A stretch of 64,000 bases of DNA. Origin: Taxillus chinensis. Its lineage: Eukaryota; Streptophyta; Magnoliopsida; Santalales; Loranthaceae. This document shows positions 24,501-35,765 of the stretch, one piece after another (the first letter of the stretch is position 1; each line of letters starts with the position of its first letter). The notes under the pieces were generated by a model, which was not told the origin of the DNA, ran no database searches, and saw nothing but the letters and a program-made list of their open reading frames with translations. The position numbers and the translations under genes were made by a program. The stretch spans positions 29,723,164-29,787,163 of the forward strand of contig CM042088.1 of the NCBI GenBank assembly GCA_023512835.1, read 5' to 3'.

Positions 24501-27500
24501 GGATGGGCTCCCATTTTCTGCTCTCTCGGTTGAGGATAGCTTGTCGTTGGATCGGCCTTTCTTGTTGGAGGAGGTGGAGTCTGTGGTTCATGGTTTCGCG
24601 GGGGATAAGGCTCCCGGTCCTGATGGGTTTCCTATGGCTTTCTTTCAGCGGGGCTGGGCTTTTTTGCGTGATGATGTCATGGCCGTTTGCTGGGAATTCT
24701 TCACTTCTGGTCGTTTTGCTCGGAGCCTTAACGCTACTTTTATTGCTCTCATCCCCAAGAAGCCCGGGGCGGAGGCGGTGCGGGATTTTCGTCTTATTAG
24801 CCTGGTTGGTAGTATGTATAAAATTATTGCGAAGGTCTTGGCTGTCCGGTTGAAAGGTGTGTTAGGAAAAATTATTTCTCCTTCGCAGAGTGCTTTTGTT
24901 CATGGGCGGCAGATTTTGGACTCGGTCCTTATAGCCAATGAATGCCTTGATTCCCGGCTTTCCGCTTCTACCCCCGGGGTGTTGTGTAAGCTCGACATCG
25001 AAAAGGCTTATGACCATGTTAATTGGGGCTTTCTGTTGTATCTTCTTGAGCGGTGTGGGTTTTCCTCTACATGGCGGCGGTGGATTGCTTTTTGTGTGTC
25101 ATCGGCTCGGTTCTCGGTGTTGGTGAACGGCTGCCCGGGTGGTTTCTTTTCTAGTTCTCGCGGGCTCCGCCAAGGGGATCCTCTTTCTCCCTTATTGTTT
25201 GTTATTGTGATGGAGGCCCTTAGCCGCTTACTTGATCGGGCATTGGCTTGTGGTCTGCTCTCGAGTTTCTCGGTTGGCACTGTTGAGCATGGTCCCATGG
25301 TTATCTCTCACTTGCTTTTTGCGGACGACACTCTTATTTTTTGTGAGGCCGATCCTTTGCATTTGTTCCACTTGCGGACGGTTTTGGTGTGGTTTGAGGC
25401 TGCGTCTGGGTTGAGGATTAATTTGGGTAAATCGGCCTTGGTTCCGGTGGGCGAGGTCCCTTGTGCGGCGGAGTTGGTGGGGATCCTTGGTTGCCAGCTC
25501 TCCACTTTGCCTTTGACTTATTTGGGTCTTCCGTTGGGAGCTCGGTTCAAATCCTCTGCTATTTGGGCCCCGGTGATTGCTTCTTTGGAGCAGCGTTTGG
25601 CTGGGTGGAAGCGGTTATATCTTTCTGCTAGCGGCAGGCTGACTTTGCTTAAAAGTACTCTTTCTAGCTTGCCCACGTACTTCTTGTCTCTCTTTCCTGT
25701 CCCTGTTGCCATTGCTGCTTGCATTGAGCGGCTTCAGCGGCAGTTCCTTTGGGGGTCCTCGGAGGTGACGCATAAGTATCCTTTGGTGAGTTGGGCTTCC
25801 ATTAGCCATCCTCTCTCTTGTGGTGGATTAGCTATTCGTCGTATTCGGCTCTTTAACGAGGCCCTGCTTGGGAAATGGTTATGGCGGTTTGGCGTGGAGC
25901 GTGACTCTCTTTGGCGGCAAGTCATTGTGGCCAAATATGGGGCCTTGGGAGGTGGTTGGACCTCTAATCCCCCTCGTGGTCCGCATGGTGTGGGTCTTTG
26001 GCAGTTTATTCAGTCTGGTTGGCAGTCCTTTGCTTCTTTCGTGGCTTTTGAGGTGGGTGATGGCTCTTCCATCCGCTTCTGGGAGGATGCCTGGTGCTTG
26101 GATGTGCCCTTGAAAGGGGCTTATCCTGAGTTGTTCCGCCTTGCTGTTGCTCGTGAGGGCTTTGTGGTTGATTTCTACTTGGATTCTGGCTCCGGGGTGC
26201 AGTGGGAGGTTACCTTTTCTCGGCTTGCTCATGATTGGGAGTTAGAGGCTTTTGCTTCTTTCTTTGAGGTGTTATATTCTGCCCCCTTGCGCCGCGGTTG
26301 TCCGGACCGTTTATGTTGGCGTCCTGCTCGGGCTCAGGGCTTTCGTGTGCGGTCTTTTTATGCTGTCCGGTTGCCTGTTTTTTCAGGGTGCTTCCCCTGG
26401 CGGAGTATTTGGCAGGCTCTAGTCCCTCCGCGGCTGGCTTTCTTTGCTTGGACGGCGGTTTTGGGGAGAATTTTGACTGCGGACAACCTGCGTCGGCGGG
26501 GGATGGTACTTCCTAGTTGGTGTTACATGTGTAAGGCCGCCGGAGAGTCCGTGGATCACCTTCTTCTTCATTGTCCCGTTGCTCGATTTCTTTGGGATTT
26601 CGTCTTGGGGTTGTTTGGTCTGTCTTGGGTGATGCCTTCCCGTGTTCTTGGGCTTTTCTCCTCTTGGCAGGGGCGGGTGGGCCGCACATCTGCGGTCTGG
26701 CGCGCCATTCCTCATTGCATTCTTTGGTGTCTCTGGCGGGAGAGGAATGCTCGTCTCTTTCGGGGTTGCAAAAGCCGCTTGGATGAGCTTAAACTTTGTT
26801 TTCTCCGGTGCCTTGGAGATTGTTTGGTTGGATCTGGGCATTTGCGTCTTTCTTCTCTTTTTGATGTTATTTATGTTTGTTCCTTTTAACCTTGGTTGAC
26901 TGGGGCTTTTTTCCGTCTTCTGTTTGTATTCTCCTTCTTGTGCACTTCTTGTGTACTTGGTTTTTAATAAAATTCACTACTTATCAAAAAAAAAAAAACA
27001 AGAATGGTGCTGTTTTGGTATTTTTGAGGGGAAAATAAAAATAGAAATGAGAAGCCAATCCTTATCCCAGTTTCTCATTCTAATTTCTTATTGACTTTCC
27101 ATCTAACTGCACTTGTGGCTAATTTCTTCCATCCTTTCATCTGATCTTCATTCTTGACACAACTATAGAGAGTTGCCTGCTACTTTTTCAGTGCTTTCCT
27201 AATTTTGTTTAAGCATCAACTACTTCTTTTTAGTATGGATTTGGAAAATGATGGGACATGTTGCCATCTCCGCAAGTGTACAGGTCATACAAATAATAAA
27301 GCGGATGTGAAAGTCTGAATTGCCGATCCCAAGAGAAGATTGATGTAGGATAAGGAATCCTAGAGCTAGTTAAGAGGGTATGAAATTCTTGGTGAAATTA
27401 CTTAAAACTACGCAAGACAAATGAAAGCTGGAAGTAAACAACGCAAAAAAGATACTGGTTTAGATATGATTATGAGATTGAGGCTCAGACTTTATTTGAT

Positions 27501-29824
27501 GTATTTTGTTTAAAACCCAACTTCAAATACATGAACTAACTCTTTTCAAGTGATCTAGCTATAGGTTGACCCTAGCTTATGATGGATAACTCATTAACTC
27601 CATAATATAATATGTTTAGTTTTGAGCCAATTACACACTAACTCTAATTAGGTTTCCTAAGAACGATACTGGCTTTTGCAAATTATTCAACTTTTAGGTT
27701 AATTATCTCGATTATCCGGTTACCTGTTTTATCCTTTGATATGGCCAGTCAAACCGTAAGCAATACACATTCAAAATAACCAATAATCAAGCATTTATTT
27801 AGATTAGCAAAAATGAACATTCAGACCATTATATCAAAATCCGTCCTCACCTAATTTAGGGTTTACACTAACATGTTTGTTCTAACACACAACCAAGCAA
27901 GATCCATCATGCAAGAGATAAGGGTAGAGATACAAAGATAGATACGAAGCAAAGGACAGCATAGCTGAGACTCCAGCTGGTCGAAGCTCCAATGGCTGAC
28001 GCTGCAAAATCATAAGATTTAATTAATCATTTTCAAACAGATTCCAGATCTCTTGAATATCTCTTTAATTAATCCTTACTCTCCTGTTTGAAGATGCTGC
28101 AAAATAATACAACTCCAAAAACAGTGCAACCGGCGAAATCATAAGATTAACAATACATAACCAAAAATGGATGAAAACTAATATAAACACTCAAATACAC
28201 AACCAAAAAAAGCCAAACGATAAGGGTGAAAAATACCTTAGGACTTTAAATATTAAAAATGACTAATATTAGCAATTATATTTTGATTGGAATGTTCGAT
28301 TTTCCATTACAAATAAATTGCTAAGCAAATGTGGTGTATTTAATTTTTTTAATATCTTGAAGGTTTTGTTTCAATTTTTTTTTGTTTTGTGTTAAGCCAC
28401 AAAACCGATTGGTGCTTTGAGTGTGTATGCTTTTAACAATTGTAATTGTATTTCTACGGATTAATTAAACTTCATGTATCTAGAGGAATGTTTAAAGACA
28501 GACCTTTAATTTGATATTTTTATTATCTATTCATTATTCTCTAGCACACTTGTGCTTTTTTTTCTAATAAAATCTTTTATCTATAAAAAAAAATTTCTAT
28601 TCATTATTGTTGATTTTCCATACAATAAGTATGAAAAAGCAAACTGAATAACAACAAAAACCAGTAAGTAATAATTAATAATGTGTGTGTGTCACGTGCG
28701 TGCTATGTCCAACCATTGGATAGCATTTGATATATATTGGATAGCCAATGTACTTAAATCTCAAATGATTTAAAATCTGTCTCTGTTGTATCCTATTTTC
28801 CTAAAGGTTCTTATACGTGCAACTTCTGTTTAACCACCTGGTATTGGTGAAGTATTATCATCACAACGAAGAATTTTGCAGATTGTATTTGTATTTCTGC
28901 TTTTACCATTTAAACATGAGTTGCACTTAGTTCTTCATGGGAATTTTGTCTTTTTATATTAACTTATTTGCATATTGTGCAGAAGTTCTGTAAATCATGT
29001 CATGGGCAAGGCTTAGTGAAAGGGTCAAAGTCAGTCAAATTAGATATTGTGCCAGGTCTTGCCATGAATTCTGTTCATATTGATTTTGTTGGTTGTGGCA
29101 CAGGAAATATCATGTGGCATCTTCAACAATTGAGTTTTAGCACCATTTTGAGTTGCGGGTTTTTCCGTTCTCTGCTTGCTTCAAATCCCTTTCTTTGTGT
29201 CTTCAGGGGTGGGCAATGATGAAACTATGAAAGTTTTCAGAAGTGGTGGAGCAGATCCAGATGGCAACCAACCTGGTGACCTTTATGTTACATTTAAGGT
29301 AATTTTGCATAAATTCTCCTATGATTATTTTCTGTTATATTTTATTTCATCTTCAAGATGCATTTTCATATACTGATCCATTTGCTTATTCCATTCAGGT
29401 TCAAGAGGACCCTGTTTTCAGGAGAGAGGGCTCTGACATTCATGTTACTGCTCCCTTGAGTTTCACTCAGGTAATTTGTAGGTGCTTAAGAACTTACGCA
29501 TATGAATCGTGTGGAATTTTTGCTAAAATTTGTACAAATTATAGTTATACCCTATCAATAAATGCATATTTCTGAGCGGCAGAATGCTGTTCATGAACAG
29601 ATCTTGCTGGCTTGGGAAGGTTCTAATCATGAATATGAGTTTGACTACAACGTATATGCTCTACTAAAACAGCCCATTTGAAATTTTATCGTGTGTAATA
29701 ATAATTGCTTTGGAAAGGATCCTAGTTATCTTTTATGTGACTCCCCAAGATGATCCCTCATTGACATTACTGTGAAGATATCTGTGAATATATAAACAAA
29801 TGAGTGGGATTGGAATGATGAATT

Positions 29825-29861
<37 letters not shown>

Positions 29862-31002
29862 AGGTATTTCATACCATCGCTTCTCTATAATATTGGATTT
29901 TATTGGACGTAGGCAATTTTGGGAGGAACGATCAAGGTTGCTACTCTGACGGGCGATGTTGTCGTCAAGGTCTGTTTGAAACTCCATGTAGAACGTTGTT
30001 ATTTGAACTGTGGCTGTGATTTTTTTATGCTGTCATGGTTTAATCTATTAATCACCAGTCGATTTGTTTCTCTATTTAGGTCCGCCCTAGCACCCAACCT
30101 GGTCAAAAGATGGTTTTGAAGAAAAAGGGTGAGAAAATTATGGAAGTATTTATTTTTCTTCTGCTGTACACATTACAGTGCGTTTATTTTTTTCCCATGC
30201 TTTCTGATTTCATGAGAAAGCTTTACAATTTTTTTAAAATTTAAATCTAGCTTTCCATAATAGTTTGATTTCTGATTTTTGTTCATTTGAATTAGTTGAC
30301 ATTTTCTCTCCAATATCATTAATAGATACCTCATATGTTAGCTCATATTGCGCATGTTTTGTGGTCATAATCTGTCATACATTAGTGTTATTTGTTTATT
30401 TATTTTTTGATTATTTGTTTGGGTGTGCCTAAAAACAGGAATCAAAACAAGGAGCTCTCTTTCGTTTGGGGATCAGTATGTGCACTTCAATGTTGTTATC
30501 CCAATGTATGTTTTCTTCTTTTTGTCAGCAAGTGTTTATGCAAGGTTTACATACAACTGTGTTTCACAATAAATGTGTGCGTGTATACATGTATATGTAA
30601 AAAATAAATAATCTAATATGGTGTGACATTAGAGTTTAAGGTTCAAATTTACGTCATTTTAATAAATTATTGTATTTTATAAAATAAAAAAGGAAAACCA
30701 AAGATAACAATTTATAAAAAAACGAAAGAATTTTGAATTACAATTGAATCTAAATGTCTCTAGCTTCATATAACACCAGTCATCCCATATATATATACAC
30801 TCACTTACTAGGTAGTAAGTGAAGATAAACAAATTCTAATTTGCTGTTTATTTGATTTTTTTTTTGGGTGGAATATATATATTCTTTAATTTTTGAAAAT
30901 AGGAACTTGACCCAAAAGCAGCGTCAATTGATAGAAGAGTTTGCGAAAGAAGAGCAAGCGGAGTTCTATAATGGTGCTGCAGCTGTTGGAACATCGAGTT
31001 AA
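15584..31002 (+). CDS. GFA2: mitochondrial DnaJ (type I Hsp40) co-chaperone, GFA2-like, 18 exons
   Basis: Exons: 15584-15673, 15833-15917, 16032-16115, 16260-16345, 16498-16581, 16695-16733, 19172-19282, 20312-20362, 20473-20560, 20707-20771, 20855-20929, 28983-29055, 29207-29298, 29399-29470, 29913-29969, 30080-30128, 30439-30505, 30903-31002. All phases join to give 455 residues, close to Arabidopsis GFA2. An Arg-rich N terminus looks like a mitochondrial presequence. The J domain is about 93-158, with HPD at 121-123 that stimulates Hsp70 ATPase. A short Gly/Phe-rich region (160-193) follows, then four CxxCxGxG zinc motifs at 236, 253, 275 and 289, and the C-terminal substrate-binding domains ([24 protein letters not shown]). 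GFA2 in Arabidopsis is needed for polar nuclei fusion and synergid cell death. Exon 6 uses a GC donor (CAG|GCAAGT). Introns 7 and 11 carry transposons. Exons 1-3 are the least certain; no clear TATA box or AATAAA was seen. Confidence 0.92.
16734..19171 (+). other. intron 6 (GC-AG), with low-complexity tracts
   Basis: The donor reads CAG|GCAAGT and the acceptor ATTTTAG|GTTGG. No gene was found inside. 16984-17175 is bounded by weak inverted ends (GCCTTGTTTGAAT against GGGTTTGTTTGAT) and may be a degraded MITE. 18075-18370 is a purine-rich tract (AGAAGAGAGAAGA-like) that gives long artificial Lys/Glu and Leu/Ser frames. A T-run lies near 17959 and a TTTA repeat near 18990. Confidence 0.7.
19612..20224. 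mobile_element. hAT-like MITE in intron 7
   Basis: The left end TAGCGGTGTGCATGGGT and the reverse complement of the right end, TAGGGTTGTGCATCTACC, form imperfect terminal inverted repeats of the plant TAGGG-TGTGCA hAT type. The flanks CAATTACA (19604-19611) and CAATTATA (20225-20232) make an 8-bp target-site duplication with one mismatch. About 613 bp, AT-rich, no coding potential. It lies within the intron between exons 7 and 8 and does not touch the splice sites. Confidence 0.75.
21159..21323. mobile_element. possible short MITE in intron 11
   Basis: The left end GGGCTTGTTTGGTTTGCG and the reverse complement of the right end, GGCCCGTTTGCCTAATT, are imperfect inverted repeats. The core is AT-rich and the length about 165 bp. 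GGGC(C/T)TGTTTGG-type ends are frequent in plant MITEs. No matching target-site duplication was found. Confidence 0.4.
21725..23197 (+). pseudogene. LINE ORF1, one in-frame TAG
   Basis: About 490 codons in one frame, interrupted once by TAG at 22466-22468. The N-terminal half ([20 protein letters not shown], then [14 protein letters not shown]) resembles the DUF4283-like N-terminal part of plant LINE ORF1 proteins. The middle is Pro/Gly/Ser-rich and low in complexity. No clear CCHC knuckle is visible. ORF1 proteins bind element RNA and assist reverse transcription. The start was chosen as the first ATG after the 5' end. The stop TGA (23195-23197) lies about 50 bases before the ORF2 ATG. The TAG fits a CAG-to-TAG transition. 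Confidence 0.75.
23248..26889 (+). pseudogene. LINE ORF2: endonuclease and reverse transcriptase, one in-frame TAG
   Basis: About 1,213 codons in a single frame with one stop, TAG at 23896-23898. The AP-type endonuclease comes first: ISWNVRGL at the start, LQETK, GDFNVVR, then SDHFPI just after the stop. The reverse transcriptase follows: IPKKPGA, the [16 protein letters not shown] block, [36 protein letters not shown], and the catalytic FADD at 25318-25329. A zf-RVT region (WCYMC..HLLLHC) closes the protein. ORF2 nicks target DNA and copies RNA at the nick. The stop removes reverse transcriptase from the first product, so this copy should be immobile unless the stop is read through. ATG 23248 was chosen because the endonuclease fold starts there. 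Confidence 0.9.
27013..28982 (+). other. remainder of intron 11
   Basis: Non-coding, AT-rich. No complete element and no open frame of interest were recognised. The acceptor TTGTGCAG at 28982 leads into exon 12. Confidence 0.7.
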
Positions 31003-33380
31003 AAACAGCCGCAAGGACATGCGTGATTGGAATGGGGAGAAATTGAATGAAAAGGGTAACCAATTAGGAGATAACTGAGTCCCCACCTTTGTTTGAGAGG
31101 TTAATCAAGCAGAATTTTGTAAGCTTTAGAATTTGACTCTTTCAAGCTATAACTATATTCAGTTATTTGATATGAGGCAGATATAGGTCACTCTTGATTA
31201 ATTTGATGTGTTCTAGTTTTTTTTGTACTCGTCTTGCCTTGTAAGCATGCAATGTATTGATAATGATGTGGGTTCCCACTATCATTTGAATGAATTCAGT
31301 TACAGCATTTAGGTAAATACTCGTTACACAATTATAATTAGATTTTCTTCTCTCATTTTAACCTATACACAGATTATTATCCCAATTTTTACAAACTGGT
31401 TTACTATCTGGGTGAGGACATGTTGGTCGAGGGTCAGTTTGCAACAATTCCTTCCCTCGTTTATAGTTAAACAATCGACTATGTTATTAAAGATGCTTCT
31501 ATGAATGATAGTTTACTTATTGCATGTTAGAACAAGGAACTATTAGGGTTGTAAATGATCTGAATGAAGATGAGTTTTGGGATGTTTGAGCTTGGTTTGG
31601 TATCAATGAATTGGCTGAATATGAGCTTGAAATTAAGGTGTTCAAGATCATTTGTTTTTGTTTACGAATAATTTGTTAATGGTTATGAACGGTTTGTGAA
31701 TAATTGTTTGTTTGTTTGTTTACTATTCGATGATGAATAGGGTTTTCTAAAACAACTTCTAACTTTAAGCAAGATAACTAGTTGATTGGAAAGATATATT
31801 TTTTGCAAAAAACAATCAAATTAGTGGAAGTATAGTGTATTATTATCAAAAGATAATTATAATAATACAGAATGCAGATTAAGTTGTTCTAAACTTGCTT
31901 TTATCTACTGTAAGAGAATCTCTATTTATAGTAACATTTTGAATATTATTCGAAGTTGAACCTCAAACTTACTCTGTTACACCACAAATATTATCAGATT
32001 AACACAAGTATAATTTTTACAAATTAGCCTCTTAGCACACATTTAAATATAAACATCATCTTTATTTATGTACATAGTTTTCGTTCAGCATTTTCTTAGA
32101 ACTTGTTATGTCTGTCTTAGATCAGATAGCTTTATTGGAATATGAAGTCTTCTTAATCAACAGACTGTATCTTGGATGTCTCTCTTTGGAATGCTATAAT
32201 GCTTTAATTTTGCATTGTGTGTTTCTAACATATAATAAAAATTGTTACCCAATCCTTGTTCTCTGCGTGTAAGTTATTGTTTGCTTATTTAATGAATGTG
32301 TTTTCGCTTACATTGAGACACATATAAATCATTTTTGAGCCTTAAGAGGTTATTCTGAGCATTTGAGCTTAGATTGAGACATTGATTTCTTATATCGAGT
32401 CTTGGACACTTTTTCGTAACATCACTTCCTTAGGCCGAGCCTTGGATGCGTATTCTGTAACATCGCTTCCTTAGGCCGAGCCTTGGATGCTTATTCTATA
32501 ACATCGCTTTCTAAGGCCGGGACATTGATGCTTATACCGGGACTTCAATCCTTATACCAGGACTTTAGTCCTTAAGCCAAGACATTAATGCTTATATCGG
32601 GACTTCAATCCTTATGTCGGGACTTCATTCCTTAGGTTGAGACATCAATGCTTATATTGAGACTTCGTTTCTTAAGCCAGTCTTTTAGGCTTCTTGTCTT
32701 TGGCTTAAACCGAGTCATTGTTAGCTTTCCACAATGCTTGATCCAGATCAAGAATTTGAATCCTATTCTTAGTTGCTCATTTGAAAAACTTATGATCATT
32801 TGTGCACCTTTCGGAGTATCTTTTTTTGAGTTTTGTGATTTTAACAGTATGTTCATCTTCTGCACTTTGTTAGAATATCACAGTTGAATCTTCCAATTCA
32901 ATTCACATAGGTAATTCATATCATACAAATTCTAGATTTGATCCAATATTCAATATTCATGAATATTTTTATATTAATTTTAAATAAATATTATAAACTA
33001 ATAAGCTTCTTCATTTGTTTATTTGTGATCAATTATCTGTTCTTTTGTTCATTAGTTCAAATGTTCATGAATATTTTTCATATTAATTTTGAATAAATTA
33101 TATAAACTAATAGTTTCATTCATTTGTTTATTCATGACTTTAATTATTTGTTCGTTTGTTCGAATGTTCATGAACAAAAACATTTGTTCATTCAAAAAAA
33201 TCAAAAATAACACATTAAAATGTCTTCAAATAAATGTTACAACCATATGTTTGCAACGAAGGGCGAAGTAATGACTAGACCCTTATAGGTCAAGCTTTGT
33301 CGGCTTTTGGTGGCACCAGAGATCATCGAGTAATCCTTTATTGTCATCCAACTCCCAAGATCATGATTGTTAGATTATAC
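31003..33380. other. 3' flank of the DnaJ gene, gene-free, with tandem repeats
   Basis: The 3' untranslated region probably ends within about 300 bp, but no canonical AATAAA was seen. At 32390-32660 two repeat types follow each other: CCTTAGGCCGAGCCTTGGATGC-like units, then GGGACTTCAATCCTTATA-like units of about 30 bp. Between 32935 and 33200, ATGAATATTTTTATATTAATTTT-like units recur. No gene is seen. Confidence 0.6.
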
Positions 33381-33643
33381 TTCATTTTTTTAACCAAAAA
33401 TTACATGTGGATATTTTTAGTTAGAGCTAATTCACCATATACGTGGAGAATCATGGGTATCTTGAATGTTAAACCTGTCGATTATAATACATTATATTCT
33501 TGTTGTATGATTGTACAAGTATATTTAGGACAACACCTGCTGTGTGTTCACATTGGTATTACTCACCAACCTCTTGCCTTCGGGTGCGGACATGAGACAG
33601 TTATGTTCCTAGTTTCGAATATCCGAGAGTTGAAGGCATGACA
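33381..33643 (+). repeat. fragments of LTR-like repeats
   Basis: 33490-33643 resembles the distal part of the Tekay-like LTRs: an ACTCACCAACCTCTTGCC segment, a CGGGTGCGGACATGAG segment and an end GGCATGACA at 33643. 33385-33475 is repeated at 39390-39475 (shared GTTAGAGCTAATTC and GAGAATCATGGGT words). No coding potential. Confidence 0.5.
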
Positions 33644-34059
33644 ATAATTGAGCTAAAAACCCCACAAAAACTCCAAAAAAGACTGGTGAGGGTTGTTAGA
33701 GTGCAAAAATAGTGATATAACTTGAAATGGGATATAAATCCTCACGAAAGTGCATAGTCAATCCCTAAAAACCACTATGAAATAGGGGTCTAATTGACCC
33801 TTAACAGTAGTGGGCTGCATTTGGCGAACCACATGGCGAACGCCACGTGCACGACATGACGCCACATGCACACTATGTGCATGATGCCATGTGCACACTA
33901 CGTACATGGTATCACATGCATGACGTCTTTGGTGCCGTGATTCTCCATTGTCTCATGCAGAGCTCTGCCTGCACTCTGTGCTCGAATTTGCCTGCTTTGT
34001 TTGGGTGTTGGTGCAATGTCTTCATCAAAGTCTCCTGTTAACCTAAAAAGTCACTTTCT

Positions 34060-34480
34060 TTTCATTTTGGCCTTAAATGCCATTTCTTTTCTGCATATGT
34101 AAGCGTTTTTTCCCGTTTAAAACAAGTTTTTCTTATCTTTGTATACTATTTGCTTACAAACGGTACACAAAGATGGGTGGCTATTATACCTCATTTTGAC
34201 CGAGTCAGATATACACCCACATGATGCATCTTCCCAAACACTATTTTTTATAATGAGTTTTTCCATTCACTACCATTCCAACGACCAAATTACTATTCCA
34301 ATGGCTATATCTATTTTTTTTCAACGACTATATTCCTCACTCTAATGGCTATATTCCTCACTCTAATGACTATATTCCTCTTAACAGCCATCTCTTCAAC
34401 CCTATAAATACACATCAATTCTCTTCATTCGCTAACATAAAACTCCTTCAATACTCTTCCAACCCCCTCTCTTCCTCATA
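34060..34480 (+). repeat. old Tat-like 3' junction and LTR start with a TATA box
   Basis: 34060-34181 matches the end of the internal region of the Tat-like element at 62140-62214: AAAACAAGT, then TATCTTTGTA, ACAAACG, and a purine tract near 34166-34181. The LTR start TATTATACCTCATTTTGACC at 34182 matches TGTTGGACCTCATTTTGTC at 62215. Beyond 34215 the similarity is lost. Short repeats of CTAATGGCTATATTCCTCAC follow, then a TATAAATA box at 34403-34410 and a pyrimidine-rich leader. A divergent relative of the large nested element is the best reading. Confidence 0.55.
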
Positions 34481-34486
34481 GACAAG

Positions 34487-34618
34487 ATGAATTCCTTCGT
34501 CAAGTCCGTGCTTACTATGATAGTGATACATTTTGCTGTTTTGTATGTCATGGAGGGGATTCTCCTGCCACTCCTTATCATGGTTTATTCTTTGTATGAG
34601 GCTGCCATACTGGTGTAA
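34487..34618 (+). CDS. small hydrophobic ORF, 43 residues, function unknown
   Basis: Unrecognised. An ATG about 80 bases downstream of the TATAAATA box (34403-34410) opens a 43-codon frame that starts MNSFVKSVLT and ends with TAA. Nearly the whole peptide is hydrophobic (Ile, Leu, Val, Met, Phe) with one Lys near the start and a few acidic residues, so it could form a single membrane-spanning helix. The leader is pyrimidine-rich and has no upstream ATG after the likely transcription start. It lies in what appears to be LTR-derived DNA, so it could equally be chance. Nothing near it suggests a pathway. Coding status is speculative. Confidence 0.25.
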   Translation: MNSFVKSVLTMIVIHFAVLYVMEGILLPLLIMVYSLYEAAILV

Positions 34619-35019
34619 TATTTTCAAACATGCAACATTTTCACTATAAAGTGATAAATAAATTGCATTTTGTGTGTTGTAATATATGTATGTACGTGCA
34701 TGTTTATGTATATATACTTATATATATATAAGTTGTGGCAGTCACAGTGATTGGTGACGACTATTAAGGTAACATAACTTTAAAAAAATAATCATGGCTG
34801 GCGCAAAAAAAAAAAGTAATCGTACCCGGGGCCGGCCCTAAGGCCAGGCAAGTGGGGCCTGGGCCTTGGGCCCCCTAAAACTTAGGACCCCTTTTTTTTA
34901 TTATAATTTTATATATTATATTTAACATTTTAACTATAACCTAAACACACAGCCGACACACTACACACGCCTAACCTAATTCTCTATTCTCTAATGCTCT
35001 GCAAGACTGCAACGGCACG

Positions 35020-35340
35020 CAATAACCCAGACCCATTTACAAGCTCCACGCCTCCACGCAGACGCACGCAGCCACGCCCCATCGCGCATGCGCGCGGCGG
35101 CGCTGCGCGCCTGCCTCCTGCCGCCTCTGCCGCTGCCGCCGCTGCACCGGCGTGTCTCTTCCGCCTTGGATTGGACCATTGTGCCACGCCGCTGTACGTG
35201 CCACTGCCGCCGGCCCGCCATTGTGACGCCCGTTGTCGCCGGCCGCCGCTCTTCAGCGCCTTTGTCGCCGGCCGCCGCCCTACAACGGTCAATGCCTCTC
35301 GCCGCGGGCCTTGCGTTGTCGTCGCGATCTGCTTTATGTA
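35020..35340. other. GC-rich block in the hAT 5' region
   Basis: About 320 bp very rich in G and C (GCCGCC, GCGCGCATG, CCGGCCGCC words) inside an otherwise AT-rich transposon. Open frames exist on both strands, but their translations are low-complexity Ala/Arg/Pro. It is either the promoter and first non-coding exon of the transposase gene or a captured host fragment. Confidence 0.5.
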
Positions 35341-35765
35341 TTTCCGCCAGCCTATATCACTGTAGGCTATCATTTTGCGATTTGCGAATTGTGATCCAGT
35401 ATGTTTTCTCAAATCTCAAATTATATAATTTATAATTTGTAAATATAAATTATATAATACTGTCGTGCAAATAAATGCGGTATTTTACAAATATAGTTTA
35501 TTTTTATGAGTGTTTTAGATATATTTGTGTTGATCTGTTTTGATTGTTTATTTTTATTTTAGATGGAGCATAATGTTTATATATTACTAATTAAAAATTT
35601 ATTTTTATCTTAGACGGAGCATAATTTTTATTTTATGTATTTGATAAGTTTATAAAATTAAAAATTATTTGGGTTGAAACTTGAAATTGAATTATAAATT
35701 GTTGATATGTAATTGTGTAATTGTTTAATTTTTTTCTTTGTTATTTTATTGTAGGTTAAATAATC

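Larger units (their letters stand above)
21702..26998 (+). mobile_element. L1-type LINE inserted in intron 11, near full length
   Basis: The element ends in an AATAAA signal (26966-26971) and a poly(A) tail (about 26986-26998). It is flanked by a perfect 14-bp target-site duplication, CAAGAATGGTGCTG (21688-21701 and 26999-27012). It carries two reading frames in the usual plant L1 order: a nucleic-acid-binding ORF1, then an endonuclease/reverse transcriptase ORF2. It is strikingly GC-rich compared with the AT-rich intron, which fits a young insertion. It is in the same orientation as the DnaJ gene and adds 5.3 kb to an intron that totals about 8 kb. Each ORF has one TAG stop and no frameshift was noticed. 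Confidence 0.93.

Noticed and set aside
34984..35412. Ala/Arg/Pro-rich frames in the hAT GC-rich block
   Set aside because: Overlapping frames on both strands with no domain; better explained by base composition.
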